Origin: Laceyella sacchari
Lineage (GTDB): Bacteria > Bacillota > Bacilli > Thermoactinomycetales > Thermoactinomycetaceae
Direction of reading: 5' to 3'
NCBI RefSeq assembly: GCF_004343255.1
Contig: NZ_SMDD01000002.1
Span: 616,001 to 680,000 of the forward strand
Length of the DNA: 64,000 bases
Position 1 is the first letter of the stretch, and each line of letters opens with the position of its first letter. A model generated the notes under the pieces. That model searched no databases and had not been told where the DNA came from. It saw only the letters and a list, made by a program, of their open reading frames with translations. The position numbers and the translations under genes are program-made. Below, in pieces: positions 42,031-52,219 of the stretch.

Positions 42031-42927
42031 GTGAAACGATGGCTGAAATGCGGTGTCATTGCAGTGTTGACAGTCGGCCTGATCAGCGCACTCCCTTTGG
42101 AGGGGCAAGCCATGACAAAGAAGCCCAATCCGTCGGATTCAATCTTAAACATTGCGCATCGGGGAGCATCCGGGTATGCTCCGGAACATACGATTCCCGC
42201 ATATGCCTTGGGCCAGAAAATGAGAGGCGATTATATTGAAATTGACTTGCAGATGACCAAGGACGGCCATCTCATTGCGATGCATGATGAAACGGTGGAT
42301 CGCACTACCAACGGCACCGGCTGGGTTAAGGATATGACGCTGGCGGAAATTAAAAAGCTGGATGCGGGATCTTGGTTCAATGAAAAATACCCCGCCTTGG
42401 CCAATCCTGCCTATGTTGGATTGAAAGTGCCTACTTTGGAGGAAGTGATTCATCGGTTTGGCCGCAACGCACGGTATTATATTGAAACAAAAGCGCCAGA
42501 AGTATATCCAGGAATGGAAGAGGAGTTGCTCCGAGTGCTTAAACAGACAGGACTCATAAACGGGCGCGGGCGTACGAACAAGGTGATTATTCAGTCGTTT
42601 AGTCAGGAAAGCCTGTTGAAAGTGCATCAGCTCAATCCGCGAATTCCGCTGGTTCAATTGCTCTGGTACGAAACGGCGGGCACGGCGCAAATCACGGATG
42701 AAGAGATTAAAAACATCAAACGGTACGCGGTAGGCGTGGGGCCAAACTACGACAAAATTGACCAAGCCTACGTTAGCAAGGTGCGGCAGGCCGGTTTGGA
42801 AATCCATCCATATACAGTGAATGAACCGTCGGAAATGAAGAAATTGATTCGCTGGGGCGTCACGGGCATGTTCACCAACTATCCAGACCGCCTACATCAG
42901 GTGTTATGCGAAGAGCAGAAAGACTAA
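42031..42927 (+). CDS. glpQ: Secreted glycerophosphodiester phosphodiesterase
   Basis: A 298-residue enzyme that splits glycerophosphodiesters or teichoic-acid glycerol phosphate outside the cell. A signal peptide ([16 protein letters not shown]) comes first. Catalytic residues are in [26 protein letters not shown] and [15 protein letters not shown] (His, Glu, Asp, His). Start is either GTG 42031, nine bases from AAAAGGAG, or ATG 42022, which sits too close to it. It is followed by a clear terminator. Confidence 0.92.
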   Translation: MKRWLKCGVIAVLTVGLISALPLEGQAMTKKPNPSDSILNIAHRGASGYAPEHTIPAYALGQKMRGDYIEIDLQMTKDGHLIAMHDETVDRTTNGTGWVKDMTLAEIKKLDAGSWFNEKYPALANPAYVGLKVPTLEEVIHRFGRNARYYIETKAPEVYPGMEEELLRVLKQTGLINGRGRTNKVIIQSFSQESLLKVHQLNPRIPLVQLLWYETAGTAQITDEEIKNIKRYAVGVGPNYDKIDQAYVSKVRQAGLEIHPYTVNEPSEMKKLIRWGVTGMFTNYPDRLHQVLCEEQKD

Positions 42928-42965
42928 AGTCCAATAAAGCTTCCGGGCCACTCCACTACAGGATT

Positions 42966-42989
42966 AAACCGCCGTTATGGCGGTTTTTT
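42966..42989 (+). terminator. Terminator of glpQ
   Basis: AAACCGCC (42966-42973) and GGCGGTTT (42979-42986), then T4. Confidence 0.9.
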
Positions 42990-43040
42990 TGATGGAGGAG
43001 GGATGGTTTCCAAATGTAAAAATTTGTTCGCATTTTATTC

Positions 43041-43090
43041 TTGAAAATAGCAGTAATCTATTTTAGTATATAAATCATTCGTGAGACGAA
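43041..43090 (+). promoter_or_regulatory. Promoter and likely MarR operator
   Basis: TTGAAA (43041-43046), 17 bases, TAGTAT (43064-43069). An inverted repeat, TTCGT-GAG-ACGAA (43078-43090), covers the likely start site. ATAG...CTAT lies between the hexamers. One of these is probably the site where the MarR protein represses its own operon. Confidence 0.55.
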
Positions 43091-43130
43091 GTATTAATAA
43101 GCCTAATGATTATTTAGAGGGTGGAAACCG

Positions 43131-43598
43131 ATGGACGATGGCAAGATCGGGGAGCACCTGCTAAGACTGGTGCAACTGTATCGAGATGGCCTTTATCTTT
43201 ATCACCAGATATTGCAATACCAATATAAAGAGATGGGCCTCACCATGTTGCAAGCGAAGATCATTCATCTGTTGAAGCGAGATGGTCCCCAGCCATTGGG
43301 CCAAGTGAGTCGAAGGTTGGATATGCCCAACAGCTCACTTAGTGAAATTGTTGACCGGTTGGAGGATAGGGGATTGTTGTGTCGCGAGCGGGATCAAAAA
43401 GACCGGCGGGTGGTACGGGTTCATTTGAGCCCGGCTTGCCTAAAGTGCTTAGAAGCGCTGGAGGAAAGGGAGGTCCAAATGTTGCGTCAGATGTGGCCTC
43501 ATGCGGAGTTGGATGATATCTTCCTGTTGACTGAGAAATTGAGTCGGTTTGTGAAGATACTAAGCAAAACCATAGACAAGGGAGTAACAGTGAGATGA
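43131..43598 (+). CDS. MarR-family transcriptional regulator
   Basis: A 155-residue winged-helix repressor. The recognition region is PLGQVSRRLDMPNSSLSEIVDRL, and the wing DQKDRRVVRVHLS carries the usual D-x-R-x-x-x-V pattern. GAGGGTGG precedes ATG 43131. Its stop overlaps the next gene's ATG, so it is the first gene of a drug-exporter operon that it likely represses until a ligand binds. Confidence 0.92.
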   Translation: MDDGKIGEHLLRLVQLYRDGLYLYHQILQYQYKEMGLTMLQAKIIHLLKRDGPQPLGQVSRRLDMPNSSLSEIVDRLEDRGLLCRERDQKDRRVVRVHLSPACLKCLEALEEREVQMLRQMWPHAELDDIFLLTEKLSRFVKILSKTIDKGVTVR

Positions 43599-44224
43599 AA
43601 CGCCTGACGATCCATTTGGTTATATGGACTTTTGTGCTTGTGGCGTTTGGCGGCGGGGGGTATTACTTTCAACAGCAAGCGCGATATGTGATTACCGATC
43701 GTGCGCAAGTGTGGACGGATACCGTTCCCGTGGTGCCGCCGGCGGTTGGCAAGCTGACGGAGTGGACGGTTCACACTGGGGACCGGGTGGAGCGCGGTGC
43801 CCGGCTGGGCATGCAAGAAGCGACCCAACCGGGCGTTGCTGCCACTCCTATCACCTCACCCATTTCTGGTGTGGTGTTGCTGACGCATGCTGTGCCGGGG
43901 CAAGTGGTGCCAGCTGGCCGTCCCCTGGCAGTGGTGGCAGATTTGTCCCAAACCCATGTGTTGGCCTATGTGGATGAAAAAGATGTGACTGACATCCGCC
44001 TAGGGCAATCCGTGGAGATCAAATTAGCCTCTGATAGAGGGCAAACAATGACCGGCCGTGTCGCAGAAATAGGCAAAAAGGCTGGCGACGATTCGGCCGG
44101 TAGATCAGAGCAAACCGAAGGAAAAACCGTTCAGTACGTGCCGGTTAAAATCACGGTGGATCAAGCCGTGGCAATGAAATTGATTCCAGGCGTGAATGCC
44201 AGCATCAAGCTGGAGCGCTCTTAA
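43595..44224 (+). CDS. HlyD/EmrA-type membrane fusion protein, first copy
   Basis: A short 209-residue adaptor with one N-terminal membrane helix, a split lipoyl-like domain (PPAVGKLTEWTVHTGDRVERG, TSPISGVVLLTHAVPGQVV) and a beta-barrel (AYVDEKDVTDIRLGQSVEIKL). It lacks the long helical hairpin of Gram-negative EmrA, as expected without an outer membrane. Its ATG overlaps the marR stop. A second adaptor gene follows. Confidence 0.85.
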   Translation: MKRLTIHLVIWTFVLVAFGGGGYYFQQQARYVITDRAQVWTDTVPVVPPAVGKLTEWTVHTGDRVERGARLGMQEATQPGVAATPITSPISGVVLLTHAVPGQVVPAGRPLAVVADLSQTHVLAYVDEKDVTDIRLGQSVEIKLASDRGQTMTGRVAEIGKKAGDDSAGRSEQTEGKTVQYVPVKITVDQAVAMKLIPGVNASIKLERS

Positions 44225-44249
44225 ATATTACAAACGGAAGGTGAACAGA

Positions 44250-44885
44250 TTGAAAACCGGGAGATTATTATTATTGAATGCCGTAATCTTCATTGTGATC
44301 GTGGCATTGGGCATTGGTGGATACAACTATTATTATAACGCCACCCATTTCATTGACACTGAAGACGCTCGGGTAGCGGGAGATATTGTATCGGTAGCAG
44401 CTCCGACCAGTGGCGTACTTGCGAATTGGAAAGGGAAAGAAGGAGAGCAAGTCACAAAAGGACAAGTGCTAGGCAATGTAATGGTAGGGAATCGGGCGAC
44501 GGAGATTGTTTCTCCGATTGCAGGCACGATTGTGCAAAGCAAAGGAATCGATGGACAAATGGTAGCCCCAGGTCAAGTGATGGCTCAAGTCGTTGATTTG
44601 GGTCAACTGTATATTCAAGCCAATATTGAAGAAACAGAGATCAAAGATATACAGATTGGGCAAGAAGTAGATATTGTAGTCGATGCAGAAAAGGAAACGG
44701 AAATCGACGGGAAAGTCGTGCAAATTGGGAAAGCGACCAATTCGCTGTTTTCTTTGATGCCGCAACAATCGGCCAGTGGTGACTACACCAAAGTGGTACA
44801 GCGAATTCCGGTGAAGATCGAGATGGAGCGGTATCCGGATTCGTTGGTTCCAGGCCTGAGTGCGACGATTCGTATTCATAAGTGA
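44250..44885 (+). CDS. HlyD/EmrA-type membrane fusion protein, second copy
   Basis: This 211-residue paralogue has the same plan: membrane helix, lipoyl halves around VSPIAGTIVQSKGIDGQMV, and barrel (QANIEETEIKDIQIGQEVDIVV). AAGGTGA lies six bases before TTG 44250; the frame open from 44196 has no ribosome site. It shares only moderate similarity with the first copy, so this is an old duplication or two separate acquisitions. The two may form a mixed complex with the exporter. Confidence 0.85.
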   Translation: MKTGRLLLLNAVIFIVIVALGIGGYNYYYNATHFIDTEDARVAGDIVSVAAPTSGVLANWKGKEGEQVTKGQVLGNVMVGNRATEIVSPIAGTIVQSKGIDGQMVAPGQVMAQVVDLGQLYIQANIEETEIKDIQIGQEVDIVVDAEKETEIDGKVVQIGKATNSLFSLMPQQSASGDYTKVVQRIPVKIEMERYPDSLVPGLSATIRIHK

Positions 44886-44917
44886 TATGGCCAAACGGTG
44901 CAGAAAGGAGGGAAACG

Positions 44918-46465
44918 ATGGAAGACAAAAATAAATCAGGAATTGCCCAACATATCCCTTTGTTGTCGGTGTTAATGTTGGGGATGTTTTTGGCAGTGTT
45001 GAACCAAACCCTGCTCAATGTGGCGATCCCGCATTTGATCAATGAGTTTCATGTAGAAGCGACGACGGCGCAATGGTTGTTAACCGGATATATGTTGGTC
45101 AATGGGATTTTGGTTCCCTTGTCCGCGTATTTGATTGAGCGCTTTGGAGTTCGCGTCCTGTTTTTGGCAGCCATGGTGTTTTTCACTGGAGGTGCGCTGT
45201 TGTGCGGGATTGCCCCCAACTTTTCGACCATGTTGTTAGGGCGTTTGATCCAAGCCGTGGGCGGTGGGATTTTGATGCCGCTGGTCATGGTGATTATCTT
45301 GTCTGTCTTTCCTCCCGAAGCACGGGGGAAAGGCATGGGGATTTTTGGTCTGGGGATGATGTTCGCCCCCGCGGTGGGCCCCACATTGTCCGGTTGGGTG
45401 ATTGAACACTACAGTTGGCGCATTTTGTTTAATGGCATGGTGCCTTTAGGGACGCTGGTAATTGTGTTGGCGGCCTTCATGTTGCGTGATCCCCGCAAGC
45501 GGGAAAAACCGCGTTTCGATTTGTGGGGAACGCTTACCTCTTCACTCGGATTTGGTTTGTTGCTGTATGGGTTGAGCGAAGCCGGTACCAAGGATTGGGA
45601 TCATCCGCTGGTGGTGGGATCGCTGGCGGTGGGGGCTTTTTCGATCTTTTTGTTTGTGGTGTTCCAGTTGAAATCCTCAACACCTATGCTTGACTTTCGC
45701 GTGTTCACATACGATATGTTCACGTTGTCTACGGTGATCAGTGTGATTGTCACGATCGCGATGTTCGCAGGGATGTTTCTGTTGCCGATCTATCTCCAGA
45801 ATCTACGCGGCTTCACACCCCTGGAATCCGGCCTGCTCATGTTGCCGGGGGCGATCATCATGGGTGTTATGTCCCCTATTTCGGGATCGATGTTTGATAA
45901 GATTGGACCACGGCCCCTGGCGGTGTTGGGACTGTTCATCACCACAGTCACCACCTATGAATTTACCCATTTGACGTTGCAGACGAGTTATACCTTTATT
46001 TTGATTCTCAACATGGTGCGTTCGTTTGGGATGTCATTGTTGATGATGACGATCATGACTGCCGGATTGAATCAGTTGCCACCACAGTTGAACAGTCACG
46101 GAACGGCGATGTCCAATACATTTCGGCAAATAGCCGGTTCGATGGGGATCAGTGTGATGACCACCATTTTCTCGATGCGCACCCATTTCCACTTGGGCAA
46201 GTTGGGCGAGCAAATGAATGGGATGGATCCGGTGTTCAGCCAGGCTTTTTATGATAAGGCGAGTGAAGTGGCTAGCGCGACAGGTTTGCCGATCGCTAAT
46301 GCTCAGGAAACAGTCGCCTCGCTTTTGGTGGGGAAAGCCAACCAGATGGCGGCGGTCATGGGAATCAACGACGCTTTTTGGTGGGCAACTGGATTTGCTC
46401 TGATTGGAATGATTTTGAGCTTTTTTATGAGGGATGTACGGAAAGATCAGCACAAGACAACATAG
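44918..46465 (+). CDS. DHA2-family (EmrB-like) multidrug exporter
   Basis: A 515-residue major-facilitator transporter with about 14 helices. The DHA2 marks are AVLNQTLLNVAIPHLINEF, WLLTGYMLVNGILVPLSAYL and GRLIQAVGGGILMPLVMVI. It exports drugs or metabolites with proton antiport, together with the two adaptors before it. AAAGGAGGG supports ATG 44918. The substrate cannot be read from sequence. Confidence 0.92.
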   Translation: MEDKNKSGIAQHIPLLSVLMLGMFLAVLNQTLLNVAIPHLINEFHVEATTAQWLLTGYMLVNGILVPLSAYLIERFGVRVLFLAAMVFFTGGALLCGIAPNFSTMLLGRLIQAVGGGILMPLVMVIILSVFPPEARGKGMGIFGLGMMFAPAVGPTLSGWVIEHYSWRILFNGMVPLGTLVIVLAAFMLRDPRKREKPRFDLWGTLTSSLGFGLLLYGLSEAGTKDWDHPLVVGSLAVGAFSIFLFVVFQLKSSTPMLDFRVFTYDMFTLSTVISVIVTIAMFAGMFLLPIYLQNLRGFTPLESGLLMLPGAIIMGVMSPISGSMFDKIGPRPLAVLGLFITTVTTYEFTHLTLQTSYTFILILNMVRSFGMSLLMMTIMTAGLNQLPPQLNSHGTAMSNTFRQIAGSMGISVMTTIFSMRTHFHLGKLGEQMNGMDPVFSQAFYDKASEVASATGLPIANAQETVASLLVGKANQMAAVMGINDAFWWATGFALIGMILSFFMRDVRKDQHKTT

Positions 46466-46494
46466 TCACATCAGAGAAAGGTAAGCGGCGGATA

Positions 46495-46527
46495 AAGAGA
46501 AAGACCGCATTTACAAAATGCGGTCTC
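46495..46527 (-). terminator. Terminator between the convergent exporter and kinase genes
   Basis: AGACCGCATTT (46502-46512) pairs with AAATGCGGTCT (46516-46526). The T-rich tail (TCTTTCTCTTT) is on the minus strand, so it mainly ends the sensor kinase transcript. Confidence 0.7.
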
Positions 46528-46652
46528 AGTAAGAGAGGCTGACTGAGGTGTCTGGGTGAATCTGTTCTAGACAAACGAATTTTATATAAAACTTGTTACA
46601 AATGTTATACAAAAGCTTATAAAAATGTGCATAAATCAAGAAACCTACCCGT

Positions 46653-48659
46653 TTATTGGATGGGGGCTTGTGTGTTTACATCCTCTTCATTTGCCGGTTT
46701 CAATGGAAAGATGAGTCGGATCACGGTCCCCTCCCCCACGCGGCTTTCCGCTTTCACTCGACCCCCCATGGCTTCCACCATGTTTTTGACCAATGCGAGG
46801 CCTAGTCCGGCGCCTTGTGAGTGGCGCCCGGATTTTCCCCTGTAATACCGCTCAAAGATGTAAGGGAGATCTTCCTCGGGGATTCCGCTTCCTGTATCGA
46901 TCACTTCAATTGTCAATTCGGTGCCGTTTGTCTGGCAGGACAGCATGATCATCGCTCCTTCTGGGGTGTGGCGCAAAGCGTTGCGCAACAGGTTTTGCAG
47001 GATTTGTTCCAGAATCTTGGCATCGGCTTGGATCGGTGGAAGATTTGGTCCCAGATCCAATTCCATAGCGATTTTCTTTTTTTGCCAAGCGATACGGGAA
47101 AATCCGGCGTGCAATTGCTTTAAGAGAGGCGGAATCTCGCACGTTTCGATCTCCAACGTTGATTCCAGTGATTGTTTGTCATCTTGAATCGCAGCAGAAA
47201 ACAGTTCATCAATTAATTGTTTTAGGCGAATGGTTTCCCGTTTCAACAGGGCGATGTCCACCGGCTCATTCCCTTCCGGTTGCTGATCCAGTAGCTCCAA
47301 GTAGCCGAGCAGGATGGCAATAGGATTCCGCAATTCATGGGAGACATCAGCTACAAATTCCCGTTTCCCCATCAATAAATTTTCCACTTGCCGTTTCTCT
47401 TTTGCCAAATGGTTCGTCGTTTCTTCCAGGCTGGCGGCCACTTGATTAAGTTGCTGGCTTAACACGCCTAATTCGTCTTGTTGTTGGTCTTTGATCCGGG
47501 CTGATAATTTGCCAGTAGACCAAGCGTGTGCCGCCAACGCCACCTCGCCGATGCGGAGTGTAAGCGGTTTGGCACGCAGATAGGCGAAGGGCAGCGCAAG
47601 CAGAAAAGCGACGCCGATCGTCAACAAGATCAATGGAATAGAGAGCAATAAAAAGAGAGACATGACCAATACTACTGTGTCCACATAAAAGAAATCATCA
47701 AACTTAATGATTTGGCACACCACGCCGACGACGGTTCCTTTATCGCCGCGCACGGGTGCTCCGGTCATATGTATGCTCCCGCTTTTGATGGGAATGCTGT
47801 CCATCTTCCCTTTGCGCACAATTTGTTTCACAAATTTCTTTTCTTCATCGGAAACAGGCGGAACTGCCGGTTCTTTGGATGGTTTGTGGTGGCAGTTTGA
47901 GGCTAACAATCGGCCTTGCCTGTCGTAAATTCGCCAGTGCCGTTCCAGTTTGTACGTGGTGTACTTGAAGATCACCTGATCCCAAGCGGTTTCCGGAACG
48001 TGTTTGATCCACTCGGGGAGTTGGGCGATTAAGCGAGTTGAACTCATCATGGGTGCTGCCATGGTTGCCATTTTTTCCGTTTCTTGCTCGCCGCGGACCA
48101 CTTGTGGAATGAAAAAAGAAAGGATGTAGAACAAAACCACGCAGATCAACAGGATGACCAGAAACAAGAATAACGAAATGTGAGACAATGTCATCTGTCT
48201 GACTAAGCGGTTGGAAGCCCATTGCCACAGCCGATTGAGCAACAGGAATAAGAGTCGAAATGTAAGAAACATAGCAAATGCTAAAAACAACACAAATAGA
48301 ATATCTTCAAGCGGCTCCTGGTTTTGGTAGAGCAACTCGGAGTATTGCCGGTAGATGGAGGAGCGGGCCAACAGCTGTTCCATGATCCATTCGGTGACGA
48401 TGACCATCCCCAAGTAGGGCAAGAGGAAGTTCAACCATTTCCGCGCGCCGTCCAGCCCTCTGCCCCCGCTCCGCAGGCGGTAAGCAGGCCACATGCTCAT
48501 CCATAATTCAGGTATGAAGGTCAGTACATAGACAATAGCTAATTCGTTCAGCGTATCGATATTCCATATGATTAAAATGAGATATAGCAAAATAAAAGGG
48601 CAAAAAGCTTCGATCAGCGTGCGCTTGACCGTGGCTGTTTTAAATCCTCTCGGCTGCAA
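46653..48659 (-). CDS. Sensor histidine kinase with a large multi-helix membrane domain
   Basis: A 668-residue kinase. About six membrane helices fill the first 370 residues, with an extracellular sensor loop (about 195-325). A HAMP-like linker, the H-box VSHELRNPIAILLGYL and HATPase motifs (LLRNALRHTPEG, DTGSGIPEEDLPYIFERYY, GAGLGLALVKNM) follow. TTG 48659 fits AAGGGAGGG at six bases. The frame is open to TTG 48710, which overlaps the regulator's stop. It is co-transcribed with the response regulator. The C11 protease gene is divergent from them. Confidence 0.88.
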   Translation of the reverse strand: MQPRGFKTATVKRTLIEAFCPFILLYLILIIWNIDTLNELAIVYVLTFIPELWMSMWPAYRLRSGGRGLDGARKWLNFLLPYLGMVIVTEWIMEQLLARSSIYRQYSELLYQNQEPLEDILFVLFLAFAMFLTFRLLFLLLNRLWQWASNRLVRQMTLSHISLFLFLVILLICVVLFYILSFFIPQVVRGEQETEKMATMAAPMMSSTRLIAQLPEWIKHVPETAWDQVIFKYTTYKLERHWRIYDRQGRLLASNCHHKPSKEPAVPPVSDEEKKFVKQIVRKGKMDSIPIKSGSIHMTGAPVRGDKGTVVGVVCQIIKFDDFFYVDTVVLVMSLFLLLSIPLILLTIGVAFLLALPFAYLRAKPLTLRIGEVALAAHAWSTGKLSARIKDQQQDELGVLSQQLNQVAASLEETTNHLAKEKRQVENLLMGKREFVADVSHELRNPIAILLGYLELLDQQPEGNEPVDIALLKRETIRLKQLIDELFSAAIQDDKQSLESTLEIETCEIPPLLKQLHAGFSRIAWQKKKIAMELDLGPNLPPIQADAKILEQILQNLLRNALRHTPEGAMIMLSCQTNGTELTIEVIDTGSGIPEEDLPYIFERYYRGKSGRHSQGAGLGLALVKNMVEAMGGRVKAESRVGEGTVIRLIFPLKPANEEDVNTQAPIQ

Positions 48660-48706
48660 AGGGTTCCCTCCCTTCGGGCTGTTTGCGTCTCTGGTCATTC
48701 CTTGGA

Positions 48707-49411
48707 TCAAGAATCGTTTTTGTCGGCAACGAATTTATACCCGGTTCCCCATACAGTTTGTAATGAAGCAGAGTAAGGTTTCAATTTGCTTCGCAGACGA
48801 GAAATGTGCGTGTCGACGGTGCGGTCGAATCCCTCATATGTAATGTCCCACACTTTCTCCAACAAGTACTTGCGGCTGAACACACGTCCTGGATGCTTGA
48901 GGAAAAGGTAGAGGAGCTCGTATTCTTTAGGAGTGAGATCAAGCAGACGTTGATCGATGGATACTTCTCTTTTTTCCGGATCAAGTTGGATGAACCCATA
49001 GTCCAATTTCTGCGGCGTATGAATAGGAGAGGTTCCTGGCTGGTGCATCATGGCCATCCGCCGCAATAAAGACCGCACCCTTGCCCGTAGTTCCCCCATG
49101 CTAAACGGTTTTGTCATATAATCATCCGCTCCGACATCCAGTCCCCAAATTCGCTCCATTTCATGTCCCCGCGCGGTGAGCATGATCACGGGAACGACCG
49201 AAGACTCACGCATTTTCCGGCAGATTTCCACTCCTTCCATATCAGGCAGGTTCCAATCCAAAATCACTAAATCAGGCTGTTTCTTCTGCCACAACTCCAT
49301 TCCCGCTTGACCATCGGAGGCAATGAGGGTGTCATGCATATCCAGATGCAAATGCCGGGCGATCAGATGGGACAAATCGCTTTCGTCTTCCACTATCAAT
49401 ATGGTCGCCAT
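48707..49411 (-). CDS. OmpR/PhoB-family response regulator
   Basis: A 234-residue receiver and winged-helix protein. Key residues lie in VEDESDL, VILDWNLPDMEG (phospho-Asp) and MTKPFS (Lys). The DNA-binding half has LTPKEYELLYLFLKHPGRVF and the wing TVWGTGYKFVADK. AGGAGGTG lies before ATG 49411. The gap to the divergent protease gene (49412-49676) must hold both promoters. Confidence 0.93.
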   Translation of the reverse strand: MATILIVEDESDLSHLIARHLHLDMHDTLIASDGQAGMELWQKKQPDLVILDWNLPDMEGVEICRKMRESSVVPVIMLTARGHEMERIWGLDVGADDYMTKPFSMGELRARVRSLLRRMAMMHQPGTSPIHTPQKLDYGFIQLDPEKREVSIDQRLLDLTPKEYELLYLFLKHPGRVFSRKYLLEKVWDITYEGFDRTVDTHISRLRSKLKPYSASLQTVWGTGYKFVADKNDS

Positions 49412-49676
49412 TTGTTTCCACCTCCTGTAAACCGTGATCGGTCAATTAATTTCAGAAAATTGGACAAAGGGGTTTGCCGAGTCATTAAAGTTTGTTTCTT
49501 TCCTCATGGTACCGGAGCAGAATCGGATATTCAATCATTAATGGTATGTTTCCCTTTTTATACAACAGTTTCTATAAGCATTAGAAAAAGTTTTGTAATA
49601 TGTAATGAATATAATGGGTTGGTTACGCAAGGAGGGCAAACTGCCCACATTTAGATAGATATGGGAGGGAAGCCTA

Positions 49677-51539
49677 GTGCAGTTTATCGGCTGGGCATTG
49701 AGCTTGATCTTGATTTCAACCGCGTTATCGCCTGTGCCGCAACAAACGTATGCAGCGGGAAAGGATGACTACACCCTGATGGTGTACATGGTGGGGTCTG
49801 ACTTGGAAAGTGGTAGCGGTTTTGCAAGCAAAGATCTGCAGGAAATGATGAAAGTCGGATCGACACAAAAAACTAACGTGATCGTAGAAACCGGAGGTTC
49901 CAACCAATGGAGACAAAAGGGGATCAGCAATAAATACAATCAACGTTGGTTAGTCAACAAAGGGAAGCTTCAACTCTTAAAGAAATTGGAAAATCGGGAC
50001 ATGGGGAAATCGAGCACATTGAGCGATTTTATTACATGGACGGTAAAAAATTATCCAGCTAAAAAGTACGCCATCGTCTTTTGGAACCACGGTTCAGGAG
50101 CGGTGCAGGGGTATGGTGCGGATGAATTGCACAATTACAACGCGCTGAGGCTGAACGAATTGCGACAGGCATTTGAGACCGCCCGCAAAAAAACAAATGT
50201 CCAATTTGACTTGATCGGATTTGATGCTTGCCTGATGGCCAGCTTGGAAATCGGTCAATTGCTACAGCCGTATGGAAAATATTTGGTTGCTTCTGAAGAG
50301 TTGGAACCGGGCCATGGCTGGAACTATACTCCCATTGCTAATGCCATTGCAAAAAATGGTGCCATCACTGGGGACCGATTGGGAAAAGTGATCTTGGACG
50401 GCTTTAAAAAGCAGGCGCAAGCAGAAGAGACGGTGGAAGATATCACTTTATCAGTGGTTGATTTGGCCAAGCTAAACCCGGTGGTCACTGCGTTCAGAGA
50501 CTTGGTAAAAGCGATGAATGCAGATGTTGGGAAAGTGGAGCAAGTGAAATGGATCGCAAAGCAACGTTACATCACTGAGGACTATGGGGATGTGGGAGGA
50601 GAGGGCAGTTCTGATATGGCTGACTTGGCCGATCTGGCGGCTAATTTGTCCGCGCGGTATCCGAAACAATCGGCTGCGGTGGCCAAGGCTATCAAGAATG
50701 CGGTGAAGCATAACCTCAACAGTCCGGGAAATGCCAAAGCTAAAGGCATTTCCATCTATTTTCCGTCCAAAGACAAGACACATTTCAAACGCAATCTGAA
50801 TATATATGACAAATATGACATCAATCCCACTTATGAGACGTTCTTAGGCTCTTACATCAACCACTTGTTGAAAAAGAAGAGTGGTATCAAATTCAACAAC
50901 GCCACCCCGCGGGCTAAGAAAGAGGTGTCTCCGGCCGGGTATGGGCCCACAGTGGAAGTAAAAGTAAACCAAGAGCAAGCCACTTCCATTGTGGATGTGC
51001 GGGGTGTGCTGAGCCTAGCGGTGTCAGGTGCAAAAGACAAAGTGCGCCTTTTGGGGATCCAGGGAGATCAAGTTGGGTTGGATGACAAATCAGGAACCAT
51101 CCGTGGGCGCTGGGCGAATGCTTGGCCTACGCTGGGTGGGGAGTATGTGCCCATGAAAGAGTTGAATAAACAAGGAAACTATGTCATTTATGCGATTCCG
51201 GCCGAATTGAACGATGAGGACATGGAGCTGATTGTTCTGTTTAACCAATCGGGACAATCATATGAAGTGTTGGGTGGATGGCGCGGCATTGACGCGGAAA
51301 CAGGCGTGGCCGACCGCAATTTGACCCCCATCCAATCAGGAGACAAGTTGACCCTCATGTATCTAGAATATGATAAGAAGACAGCCCAAACCAAAATGGT
51401 GGCAGGCAAAACATTTGTTGTGTCGCAAGGTTTGCAGGTGGAGACCAAGCCATTGCCCAAAGGGAAATACGCCTACGGGTTTTATCTCACTGATTACACG
51501 CAACAATCAGTTTTGTCCGATCTGACGCCAATCAAATAA
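49677..51539 (+). CDS. Secreted clostripain-family (C11) cysteine protease
   Basis: This 620-residue protein has a signal peptide (ending near QTYAA), a C11 caspase-fold domain with the catalytic pair His138 (FWNHGSG) and Cys185 (GFDACLMA), and a C-terminal region of about 240 residues rich in beta-strands. GGGAGGG lies seven bases before GTG 49677. C11 enzymes usually self-cleave and cut after Arg or Lys. It is divergent from a two-component system that may control it. Confidence 0.88.
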   Translation: MQFIGWALSLILISTALSPVPQQTYAAGKDDYTLMVYMVGSDLESGSGFASKDLQEMMKVGSTQKTNVIVETGGSNQWRQKGISNKYNQRWLVNKGKLQLLKKLENRDMGKSSTLSDFITWTVKNYPAKKYAIVFWNHGSGAVQGYGADELHNYNALRLNELRQAFETARKKTNVQFDLIGFDACLMASLEIGQLLQPYGKYLVASEELEPGHGWNYTPIANAIAKNGAITGDRLGKVILDGFKKQAQAEETVEDITLSVVDLAKLNPVVTAFRDLVKAMNADVGKVEQVKWIAKQRYITEDYGDVGGEGSSDMADLADLAANLSARYPKQSAAVAKAIKNAVKHNLNSPGNAKAKGISIYFPSKDKTHFKRNLNIYDKYDINPTYETFLGSYINHLLKKKSGIKFNNATPRAKKEVSPAGYGPTVEVKVNQEQATSIVDVRGVLSLAVSGAKDKVRLLGIQGDQVGLDDKSGTIRGRWANAWPTLGGEYVPMKELNKQGNYVIYAIPAELNDEDMELIVLFNQSGQSYEVLGGWRGIDAETGVADRNLTPIQSGDKLTLMYLEYDKKTAQTKMVAGKTFVVSQGLQVETKPLPKGKYAYGFYLTDYTQQSVLSDLTPIK

Positions 51540-51554
51540 GTGAGCGATGGAGAT

Positions 51555-51585
51555 AAGCTCCCTGATAACCCAGGGAGCTTTTTAT
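51555..51585 (+). terminator. Terminator of the C11 protease gene
   Basis: AAGCTCCCTG (51555-51564) and CAGGGAGCTT (51571-51580), then TTTAT. Confidence 0.9.
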
Positions 51586-52218
51586 ATGGTTATAAGTGAT
51601 CATCGCGTGATTTGGGTAGTGGCCCAATTGACTTTACATTAAGTAATCGGTCCAAGCCTATTTATCCCTCGCCCATGGCACGTTGCCCCATCTATCCCTT
51701 GATACTTAGGGGATAAAACCGGGTGTTGCCTTTATTTCTGCCACCCAAAATATGGAGGGATATTTCCTGTTTAATTTACCTTATTAAGGTATCAATGTAT
51801 TATTTTCGGCACCTTTCATCCTCATTTGCTCGTTTTTCAGGGTTAATAAGCACAATAAAACACCAAATAACAATCATAAAAATATACATATTATTTAGTT
51901 ATTTTATCAAATAGTATACTTTTCATATTTTAAGTTGATAGTTTTGTCATCAAAATGGGGAGATCAAGTTGGAGACGAACCCATCGCGAGCGATATGAAG
52001 CGGGTAACGTTCTTAATTTATATGGTTTTTGTAGAGATAATTCAGATGAGATTTTCTCAGGTGGTGAGTTCGCCTCAGGGTGGGTATTCAGTTGAAGTTC
52101 GTGATGTATTTAAAAATTAATTTTATTATTAAATAGCATATTTTATCCAAGGTGCTTTATAGAAGTGATGGAAATTCATTTCTTAAAGTGTGTATTTTTC
52201 CTTATCAAAGCAGAATGT
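51586..52218. other. 630-base AT-rich gap without a supported gene
   Basis: Two short open frames (51723-51914 and 51935-52120) have no ribosome sites and unusual composition, so I do not call them. A third frame around 51955-52095 encodes a stretch with RRTHRERYEAGNVLNLYGFC, which could be a remnant of an unknown gene. The gap may hold decayed DNA. Confidence 0.4.
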
Positions 52219-52219
52219 T

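Noticed and set aside
51723..52120. Two short open frames in the gap after the C11 protease
   Set aside because: No ribosome sites, low-complexity AT-rich composition, no recognisable features.
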